Shown piece by piece: positions 1-5,379 of a stretch of 5,379 bases of DNA. Numbering within the stretch: position 1 is the stretch's first letter; every line of letters starts with the position of its first letter. The position numbers were made by a program, and so were the translations under genes. The stretch lies in assembly GCF_946885885.1 (NCBI RefSeq), contig NZ_CAMPHN010000259.1, positions 1 through 5,379 on the forward strand. The letters run 5' to 3'. The notes under the pieces were generated by a model, which did no database searches, was not told where the DNA came from, and was given only the letters and a program-made list of their open reading frames with translations. Origin of the DNA: an uncultured Pseudomonas sp. (GTDB lineage Bacteria > Pseudomonadota > Gammaproteobacteria > Pseudomonadales > Pseudomonadaceae).

Positions 1-170
1 GCCTGGGCTTGTTGTTCGGCGGCGGATGCACGGCGCTCGGCGGCGCTGGCTCTGGCCTCCAGTGCTGCCAGTCGTTCTTCCAGACTCAGCGGCGTGGCGG
101 CCTGGGCCAGAGGGGTTAACGCGCAAACGCCGAGCAGGCCGGCGGTCAGCCATAGTGATCTGTGCTGCAT
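1..170 (-). CDS. Carbohydrate porin, LamB/ScrY type (N-terminal part only)
   Basis: This is the start of a minus-strand gene that runs off the left edge; 56 complete codons are visible. The ATG is the complement of 168-170 and has a GAGGA Shine-Dalgarno site (complement of 179-183) 8 bases upstream. Residues 1-24 form a signal peptide with a basic start, a hydrophobic core (LWLTAGLLGVCAL) and a probable cleavage site after AQA at 22-24. From about residue 28 the sequence turns into an Ala/Glu/Arg/Leu-rich helix (SLEERLAALEARASAAERRA) with heptad-like Leu/Ala spacing, which predicts a coiled coil. A signal peptide followed by a periplasmic coiled coil is typical of ScrY-type sucrose porins and related LamB-family porins of pseudomonads; the beta-barrel itself is outside the window. 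The porin assignment is inferred from this N-terminus and from the divergent sugar ABC operon. Another coiled-coil periplasmic or outer-membrane protein cannot be excluded. Confidence 0.72.
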   Translation of the reverse strand, partial: MQHRSLWLTAGLLGVCALTPLAQAATPLSLEERLAALEARASAAERRASAAEQQAQ

Positions 171-183
171 AGGTGAAGTCCTC

Positions 184-199
184 TTTTGTTTTTATTCTT
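184..199 (-). promoter_or_regulatory. Putative Hfq/Crc catabolite-repression motif ahead of the porin gene
   Basis: Read on the minus strand, the sequence AAGAATAAAAACAAAA is five AAn triplets in register and contains three overlapping matches to AAnAAnAA. It ends directly at the GAGGA Shine-Dalgarno site of the porin gene. In Pseudomonas, Hfq together with Crc binds such A-rich motifs near the ribosome binding sites of catabolic and uptake mRNAs and blocks translation when preferred carbon sources are present. The motif is seen directly; its function is inferred. Confidence 0.55.
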
Positions 200-211
200 A
201 CGAGCCAACCC

Positions 212-224
212 TGGGCTTCGCCCA
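212..224. other. Small GC-rich hairpin in the divergent region
   Basis: TGGGC TTC GCCCA forms a perfect 5-bp stem with a 3-base loop, on either strand. It has no T-run after it, so it is not an intrinsic terminator. If the porin transcript starts near 268, the hairpin would lie in the porin 5' leader, about 40 bases before the start codon. It could be incidental. Confidence 0.3.
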
Positions 225-251
225 TCAGTCGGGAAAACCTCGAAAAGTGGG

Positions 252-279
252 TGTACATCTCAAGGTGCGCTGTTATATT
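252..279 (+). promoter_or_regulatory. Sigma-70-type promoter of the sugar ABC operon
   Basis: A candidate -35 box, TGTACA (252-257, 4 of 6 matches to TTGACA), is followed after 16 bases by TATATT (274-279, 5 of 6 matches to TATAAT). The -10 carries an upstream TGn extension (TGT at 271-273), making it an extended -10 element. Transcription would start near 286, giving a leader of about 43 bases before the binding-protein ATG. It is the best promoter match in the 158-base intergenic region. The start point is predicted only. Confidence 0.55.
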
Positions 280-302
280 AGCGATGTTAACGTTATCTTC
301 AA
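275..302 (-). promoter_or_regulatory. Candidate promoter for the divergent porin gene (weak)
   Basis: On the minus strand TTGAAG (297-302, 4 of 6 matches) is separated by 16 bases from TAATAT (275-280, 4 of 6 matches); an overlapping TATAAC (272-277) is an alternative -10 with a 19-base spacer. The predicted start near 268 would give a leader of about 98 bases. It lies back to back with the plus-strand promoter and the operator-like repeat sits between its -35 and -10. The match is modest. Confidence 0.28.
283..300. promoter_or_regulatory. Operator-like inverted repeat, LacI-family type
   Basis: GATGTTAACGTTATCTTC is an imperfect inverted repeat centred on the CG at 291-292; 7 of its 9 base pairs are symmetric. 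A-T-rich dyads with a central CpG are characteristic of LacI/GalR-family operators, which commonly control sucrose, trehalose and maltose genes. The repeat covers the predicted start point of the plus-strand transcript (about 286) and also falls inside the candidate minus-strand promoter, so one bound repressor could silence both directions. The regulator is not encoded in this window. The repeat is seen directly; the family assignment is inferred. Confidence 0.5.
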
Positions 303-314
303 CAAAAATAAAAA
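301..314 (+). promoter_or_regulatory. Putative Hfq/Crc catabolite-repression motif ahead of the binding-protein gene
   Basis: AACAAAAATAAAAA is a run of AAn triplets (AAC AAA AAT AAA AA) holding three overlapping in-register matches to AAnAAnAA (301-308, 304-311, 307-314). It sits in the predicted mRNA leader, 3 bases before the Shine-Dalgarno site at 318-324. Binding of Hfq with Crc here would be expected to block ribosome entry on the first gene of the operon. The motif is seen; its activity is inferred from Pseudomonas carbon catabolite repression. Confidence 0.58.
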
Positions 315-317
315 TTA

Positions 318-324
318 AGAGAGG
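318..324 (+). promoter_or_regulatory. Ribosome binding site that fixes the binding-protein start
   Basis: AGAGAGG lies 4 bases before the ATG at 329. The reading frame stays open upstream to an ATG at 173, but only the start at 329 has a Shine-Dalgarno site and gives a protein that begins directly with a signal peptide. Confidence 0.75.
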
Positions 325-328
325 TTTT

Positions 329-1603
329 ATGAAACAGCTTAAATCGCTTCTTCCAACGGCCTTGCTGGCAATCTGCAGCGGCCTGCCAACCCTGGCCGGC
401 GCGGCCAACCTGACCATTTCCTGCGGCGCCGTGGGCGCGGAATTGCAGTTGTGCAAGGAGGGTGTCGAAGCCTGGTCGAAACAGACCGGACACAGCGTCG
501 AGGTGGTGTCGACGCCCAATTCGGCGACCGAGCGCTTGTCCTTCTATCAACAGATTCTCAGTGCCCAATCGGCCGACATCGACATCATCCAGATCGATGT
601 GGTCTGGCCGGGCATGCTCGCCAATCACCTGCTCGACCTGCGCGAAGTGCTGCCGGCCAACGCCACCCAGGGCTATTTCCAGGCGCAGCTGGACAACGCC
701 ACCGTCGACGGCCGGCTGGTGAGCATGCCCTGGTTCACCGATTCGGGCCTGCTCTACTACCGCAAGGACCTGCTGGAAAAACACGGCAAGCCGGTGCCGC
801 AAACCTGGGAGGAACTGACCGCCACCGCGCGCAGCATCCAGCAGGCCGAGCGCGATGCGGGCAACGCCAATCTGTGGGGTTATGTGTTCCAGGGTCGCGC
901 CTACGAGGGCCTGACCTGTAACGCTCTGGAGTGGATTGGCAGCCAGCCCGGGGGCGGCTTGATCGATGCCCAGGGCAATATCCAGGTCGACAGCCCGGCA
1001 ACCCGCGCCGCACTGACCCTGGCGAAAAGCTGGGTGGGCGATATTTCTCCGCCCGGCGTGCTGAATTACACCGAGGAAGAAGGCCGCGGCGTATTCCAGT
1101 CCGGCAATGCGCTGTTTATGCGCAACTGGCCCTACGCCTGGGCCCTGGTGCAGAGCCCGGACAGCGCGATCAAGGACCAGGTCGGCATCGCCCCGCTGCC
1201 CAAGGGCGGCGAGAACGGCAGCCATGCTTCCACCCTCGGCGGCTGGGGCTTGTCGGTGTCGCGCTACAGCGCCGAGCCCAAGCTCGCTGGCGAGCTGGTG
1301 GCCTACCTGACCAGCGCCCAGCAGCAGAAGCACCGGGCGTTGGTCGGCGCCTACAACCCGGTGATCGAATCGCTCTACGAAGACCCCGAGCTGCTCGCCG
1401 CCATGCCCTATTACAGCCAACTGCGCACTATTCTCGATGCAGGGGTGATGCGCCCGGCGGCGATTACCGCCGACCGCTATCCACGAGTTTCCAATGCGCT
1501 GTTCGACCGCGTACACGGCGTGCTCTCCGGCGAGGCGCCTGTCGATCAGGCAGTGAGCGAACTGGGCAGCGACCTCAAACGCATCAAACGCCGTAGCTGG
1601 TAA
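329..1603 (+). CDS. Periplasmic sugar-binding protein of an ABC transporter (ThuE-like, trehalose/maltose/sucrose type)
   Basis: This 424-residue protein is the solute receptor of the transporter encoded downstream. It has a signal peptide (MKQLKSLLPTALLAICSG..., probable cleavage after AGA at 23-25), leaving a mature protein of about 399 residues, normal for family-1 extracellular sugar-binding proteins. Family landmarks are QIDVVWPG (88-95), PWFTDSGLLYYRKDLL (134-149), TWEEL (159-163), YEGLTCNALEW (192-202) and GGWGLSVSR (304-312). From memory, the first half of the mature protein, including the SCGAVGAELQLC stretch (31-42), most resembles ThuE-type trehalose/maltose/sucrose binders of rhizobia; this was not tested by alignment. 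The mature protein has three cysteines in its first half (C32, C42, C197), so a disulfide is possible. It is the first gene of the operon, behind an operator-like repeat and an AAn tract. Sucrose is the substrate suggested by the GH32 gene downstream; trehalose or maltose remain possible. The family call is secure, the ligand is not. Confidence 0.93.
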   Translation: MKQLKSLLPTALLAICSGLPTLAGAANLTISCGAVGAELQLCKEGVEAWSKQTGHSVEVVSTPNSATERLSFYQQILSAQSADIDIIQIDVVWPGMLANHLLDLREVLPANATQGYFQAQLDNATVDGRLVSMPWFTDSGLLYYRKDLLEKHGKPVPQTWEELTATARSIQQAERDAGNANLWGYVFQGRAYEGLTCNALEWIGSQPGGGLIDAQGNIQVDSPATRAALTLAKSWVGDISPPGVLNYTEEEGRGVFQSGNALFMRNWPYAWALVQSPDSAIKDQVGIAPLPKGGENGSHASTLGGWGLSVSRYSAEPKLAGELVAYLTSAQQQKHRALVGAYNPVIESLYEDPELLAAMPYYSQLRTILDAGVMRPAAITADRYPRVSNALFDRVHGVLSGEAPVDQAVSELGSDLKRIKRRSW

Positions 1604-1620
1604 ACCGCCAAGGAACCGCC

Positions 1621-2586
1621 ATGACCACCTCTCTCTCCCGGGCCCAGCCGTTTTACGACGAGCCCTTGCCGATCAAGGAAACGCCCGTGCAGCGCCGACG
1701 CGTGCGCGCCGCCTGGCTGTTTCTGACGCCGATGTTGCTGTGCCTGTTGCTGGTGGCCGGCTGGCCGTTGCTGCGTACTTTCTGGTTCAGCCTGACCAAT
1801 ACCAGCCTGAGCGATGCCGGTGCCGGGGCTTTCGTCGGCCTGAGCAATTACCTGGCCCACGATGGCGATGGCTGGTCGGGCATTCTGGTCGACCCACTGT
1901 GGTGGCAGGCGGTACGCAACACCCTGCACTTCACCGCGGTGTCGGTGAGCCTGGAGATCGTGCTCGGTCTGGCGGTGGCCTTGCTGCTCAACGTACCGTT
2001 CGCTGGCCGGGCGCTGGTGCGCGCGATGATCCTGATCCCCTGGGCGATCCCCACCATAGTCTCGGCGAAGATCTGGGCGTGGATGCTCAATGACCAGTTC
2101 GGTATCCTCAATCACCTGATGCTCGGCCTCGGCCTGATCGACGCGCCATTGGCCTGGACCGCCGACGCCAGCCTGTCGATGTGGGCGGTGATCATGGTCG
2201 ATGTGTGGAAGACCGTGCCCTTCGTCGCGCTGCTGATGCTCGCGGCGTTGCAGATGCTGCCGGGCGATTGCTATGAGGCGGCTCGGGTCGACGGCGTGCA
2301 TCCGCTCAAGGTGTTCTGGCGGGTCACCCTGCCGCTGTTGATGCCGGCGCTGCTGGTGGCGGCGATCTTCCGCATCCTCGACGCGCTGCGGGTATTCGAC
2401 GTCATCTATGTGCTGACCTCGAACTCCTCATCGACCATGAGCATGTCGATCTACGCCCGCCAGCAACTGGTGGAATTCCAGGACGTCGGCTACGGCAGCG
2501 CCGCCTCGACCCTGTTGTTCCTGATAGTCGCGGTGATCGCCGTGCTCTATCTCTACCTCGGCCGCCGCCAGATGGAGGTGCGCTGA
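1621..2586 (+). CDS. Sugar ABC transporter permease, MalF/ThuF type
   Basis: This is a 321-residue inner-membrane permease of the carbohydrate CUT1 family. A polar, arginine-rich N-terminus of about 30 residues is followed by roughly six hydrophobic segments (about 31-53, 103-125, 133-155, 185-210, 238-258 and 294-314). The cytoplasmic EAA loop that docks to the ATPase is clear: YEAARVDGVHPLKVFWRVTL at 218-237, with the conserved EAA and the downstream glycine and proline. The short periplasmic P2 region fits ThuF/UgpA-like permeases and not the larger MalF of enterics. The ATG at 1621 follows an AAGGAA Shine-Dalgarno site (1610-1615), 17 bases after the binding-protein stop, so the two are cotranscribed. 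It should pair with the next gene to form the transmembrane channel. Substrate cannot be read from the sequence. Confidence 0.93.
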   Translation: MTTSLSRAQPFYDEPLPIKETPVQRRRVRAAWLFLTPMLLCLLLVAGWPLLRTFWFSLTNTSLSDAGAGAFVGLSNYLAHDGDGWSGILVDPLWWQAVRNTLHFTAVSVSLEIVLGLAVALLLNVPFAGRALVRAMILIPWAIPTIVSAKIWAWMLNDQFGILNHLMLGLGLIDAPLAWTADASLSMWAVIMVDVWKTVPFVALLMLAALQMLPGDCYEAARVDGVHPLKVFWRVTLPLLMPALLVAAIFRILDALRVFDVIYVLTSNSSSTMSMSIYARQQLVEFQDVGYGSAASTLLFLIVAVIAVLYLYLGRRQMEVR

Positions 2587-3428
2587 TGAACCTGCGCCTA
2601 CTGAAAAAAGCACTGCTGCGCCTGGGTTTCTACTGCGCGGTCGGCGTGCTGCTGTTGTACGCGGTATTCCCGTTCTACTACGCCGTGCTGACCTCTCTGA
2701 AGCCGTCCAGCGCCTTGTTCCAAGTGAGCTACTGGCTCGATAAGCCGGACTTCTCCAATTACGCCGCGGTGTTGCAGCAGGCGTCGTTCCTGCAAGCCAT
2801 CGGCAACTCGGTGTTCGTCGCCTTCTGCGTGGTGGCGCTGGCGCTGTTCCTCAGCCTGACCGCCGCCTACGCCCTGGGCCGGGTGAAGTTTCGCGGCCGC
2901 GGAACTGTGCTGTTGCTGGTGCTGGGCGTGTCGATGTTCCCCCAGGTCGCGGTGCTCTCGGGGCTGTTCGAGGTGATCCGCGCCCTCGGCCTGTACAACA
3001 GCGCCTGGGCACTGATCCTCAGTTACACCATCTTCACCCTGCCGTTCACCGTCTGGGTGCTGACCACCTTTATCGGGCAACTGCCCGGCGAGCTGGAAGA
3101 GGCGGCGATCATGGACGGCGCTTCGCCCTGGGTCGCGCTGACCCGGGTGCTGCTACCGCTGCTCTGGCCGGCGCTGGTGACCACCGGCCTGCTGGCGTTT
3201 ATCGCCGCCTGGAACGAATTCCTCTTCGCCCTGACCTTCACCCTGACCGACGCCCAACGCACGGTGCCCGTGGCCATCGCGCTGATCTCCGGCGGCAGCC
3301 AGCACGAGCTGCCCTGGGGCCTGCTGATGGCCGCTTCGGTGATGGTCACCGTGCCCCTGGTGCTGCTGGTGCTGGTGTTCCAGCGGCGCATCGTCTCCGG
3401 CCTCACCACCGGTGCGCTCAAGGGCTGA
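2586..3428 (+). CDS. Sugar ABC transporter permease, MalG/ThuG type
   Basis: This 280-residue protein is the second channel subunit, of MalG-type length. It has six predicted membrane segments (about 13-36, 72-96, 106-128, 137-160, 195-215 and 244-266) and a conserved EAA loop, LEEAAIMDGASPWVALTRVL, at 170-189. Other family features are the segment after the first helix (TSLKPSS, 36-42), AAYALGRVKFRGR (93-105), and AAWNEFLFALTF (207-218). Its ATG overlaps the stop of the upstream permease by one base (TGATG at 2584-2588), and its Shine-Dalgarno site GGAGG (2574-2578) lies inside the end of that gene, so the two permeases are probably translationally coupled and made in equal amounts, as expected for a heterodimer. 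Confidence 0.93.
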   Translation: MNLRLLKKALLRLGFYCAVGVLLLYAVFPFYYAVLTSLKPSSALFQVSYWLDKPDFSNYAAVLQQASFLQAIGNSVFVAFCVVALALFLSLTAAYALGRVKFRGRGTVLLLVLGVSMFPQVAVLSGLFEVIRALGLYNSAWALILSYTIFTLPFTVWVLTTFIGQLPGELEEAAIMDGASPWVALTRVLLPLLWPALVTTGLLAFIAAWNEFLFALTFTLTDAQRTVPVAIALISGGSQHELPWGLLMAASVMVTVPLVLLVLVFQRRIVSGLTTGALKG

Positions 3429-3434
3429 ACCCAC

Positions 3435-3442
3435 AAGAACAA
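3435..3442 (+). promoter_or_regulatory. Possible third Hfq/Crc motif, ahead of the ATPase gene
   Basis: AAGAACAA matches AAnAAnAA exactly and overlaps by two bases the AAGGAAG Shine-Dalgarno site (3441-3447) of the ATPase gene. It is much shorter than the A-rich tracts in the divergent region and could be chance. It lies in a 25-base intergenic gap. Confidence 0.33.
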
Positions 3443-3447
3443 GGAAG
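3441..3447 (+). promoter_or_regulatory. Ribosome binding site that fixes the ATPase start
   Basis: AAGGAAG is 6 bases before the ATG at 3454. An in-frame ATG at 3412 lies inside the upstream permease gene and would add 14 residues (MRSRAEPTRTRKHR) that are unlike the family's N-terminus, so 3454 is preferred; it gives the usual MSKLQL... beginning. Confidence 0.75.
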
Positions 3448-3453
3448 CATCGC

Positions 3454-4590
<1,137 letters not shown>

Positions 4591-4618
4591 CCTTTTTCAC
4601 ACTTCTGCGAGCGATTCC

Positions 4619-5379
4619 ATGCCTGTTTTTCCCGACCTCGCCCAGCGCCCGCTGAGCGAGGGCAGCGCCGCCCTCACGCCCGATTTTCGGCCCGGCTACC
4701 ATCTCGCCCCCCCAGCCGGCTGGATGAACGACCCGAACGGCGTGGTGTATTTTCGCGGCGAATACCACGTGTTCTATCAACACCACCCGTTCGACGCGAG
4801 CTGGGGACCGATGTACTGGGGGCACGCCAAGAGCCGCGACCTGGTGCATTGGCAGCACCTGCCCATCGCCCTGGCGCCGGGCGACGAGTTCGACCGCCAC
4901 GGCTGTTTTTCCGGCAGCGCCGTGGTCTGCGGCGACAGCCTGGCGCTGCTCTACACCGGCCACACCTGGCTCGGCGAGGTGGGCGACGAGCGCGCCATCC
5001 GCCAGGTCCAGTGCCTGGCCATCAGCGACGACGGCGTGCACTTCGTCAAACAGGGGGCGGTCATCGACGCCGCCCCGGATGCCGCGATCATGCATTTCCG
5101 CGACCCCAAGGTCTGGCGCGCCGGCGCGCACTGGTACCTGGTCGCCGGTGCGCGCCTGGGCGATACGCCGCTGCTGCCGCTGTACCGCTCCAGTGACCTG
5201 CGCAACTGGGAGTTCCTCACCTATGCCAGCCGCGGCGGCGAAGGCGACGGCTATATGTGGGAATGCCCGGACCTGTTCTCCCTGGGCGGCCAGGACGTGC
5301 TGCTGTATTCGCCCCAGGGCATGCAGCCCGAGGGCTTCGCGCGGCTGAACAAGTTCCACACCGGCTACCGGGTCGGCCG
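4619..5379 (+). CDS. Glycoside hydrolase family 32, sucrose hydrolase/beta-fructosidase (3' end missing)
   Basis: The gene runs off the right edge; 253 complete codons are visible of the roughly 480-500 usual for the bacterial family. All three catalytic acids of GH32 are present: the nucleophile D38 in WMNDPNG (35-41), the transition-state stabiliser D162 in FRDPK (160-164), and the acid/base E215 in WECPD (214-218). Other family motifs are YHLAPPAG (27-34), VFYQHHPF (51-58), WGPMYWGHA (62-70), CFSGSAV (96-102), LALLYTG (108-114) and YRSSDLRNWEF (189-199). The visible part is most of the five-bladed propeller domain; the rest and the C-terminal beta-sandwich lie beyond the edge. No signal peptide is seen, so it acts in the cytoplasm on imported sugar. 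ABC import delivers unphosphorylated sugar, so free sucrose (or short fructo-oligosaccharide) is a more likely substrate than the sucrose-6-phosphate used by PTS-linked ScrB. The start at 4619 is the only good candidate ahead of the conserved region, although its Shine-Dalgarno site is weak. Confidence 0.93.
   Translation, partial: MPVFPDLAQRPLSEGSAALTPDFRPGYHLAPPAGWMNDPNGVVYFRGEYHVFYQHHPFDASWGPMYWGHAKSRDLVHWQHLPIALAPGDEFDRHGCFSGSAVVCGDSLALLYTGHTWLGEVGDERAIRQVQCLAISDDGVHFVKQGAVIDAAPDAAIMHFRDPKVWRAGAHWYLVAGARLGDTPLLPLYRSSDLRNWEFLTYASRGGEGDGYMWECPDLFSLGGQDVLLYSPQGMQPEGFARLNKFHTGYRVG

Noticed and set aside
94..318. A 74-residue plus-strand small protein in the divergent region
   Set aside because: It overlaps the porin start on the other strand and the whole control region, has no clear Shine-Dalgarno site, and its composition gives no sign of coding selection.
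173..328. An N-terminal extension of the binding protein from an ATG at 173
   Set aside because: It would put 52 non-conserved residues in front of a clear signal peptide and would overlap the promoter, operator and AAn tract; the Shine-Dalgarno site at 318-324 favours 329.
299..1516. A 405-codon open frame on the minus strand opposite the binding-protein gene
   Set aside because: The plus strand encodes an unmistakable binding protein with signal peptide and family motifs. The antisense frame is low-complexity and rich in Gln, His, Gly and Ala, as expected from GC-biased third positions, and matches no family I know.
4591..4600. The T-run in CCTTTTTCAC after the ATPase gene as an intrinsic terminator
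   Set aside because: No GC-rich stem precedes the T-run, and the next operon gene starts only 28 bases after the stop.

Overview
The window looks like a sugar-uptake and sugar-cleavage locus from a high-GC gammaproteobacterium, most likely a Pseudomonas of the plant-associated or soil type. This rests on GC-rich codon use with G/C at third positions, Shine-Dalgarno sites ahead of most genes, A-rich AAnAAnAA motifs of the kind bound by Hfq/Crc in pseudomonads, and the ABC-transporter, porin and GH32 gene set. The genus is an inference; no rRNA or other marker gene is present.

Layout. Bases 1-170 (minus strand) hold the first 56 codons of an outer-membrane carbohydrate porin of the LamB/ScrY type, with a signal peptide and the start of a coiled coil. 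Bases 171-328 are a divergent control region with a good plus-strand promoter, a LacI-type operator-like inverted repeat at its predicted start point, a weaker minus-strand promoter candidate, a small hairpin, and an A-rich AAn tract just upstream of each Shine-Dalgarno site. From 329 to the right edge, five tightly spaced plus-strand genes look like one operon: periplasmic sugar-binding protein (329-1603), MalF-type permease (1621-2586), MalG-type permease (2586-3428, 1-base overlap), MalK-type ATPase (3454-4590) and a GH32 beta-fructosidase/sucrose hydrolase (4619 to the edge, 3' end missing).

Working model. Sugar crosses the outer membrane through the porin, is captured by the ThuE-like binding protein, is pumped in by the F/G/K transporter, and is split in the cytoplasm by the GH32 enzyme, which has no signal peptide. 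The GH32 enzyme and the ScrY-like porin extension point to sucrose as the main substrate. The binding protein resembles trehalose/maltose/sucrose binders of the ThuE type, so its specificity may be wider. No regulator gene is inside the window; a LacI-family repressor just outside is the natural candidate for the operator.

I see no mobile element, CRISPR array, tRNA/rRNA or broken gene. The locus is a recognisable type of system and not a new class. The most interesting part is the compact divergent control region with apparent double-sided catabolite-repression signals.
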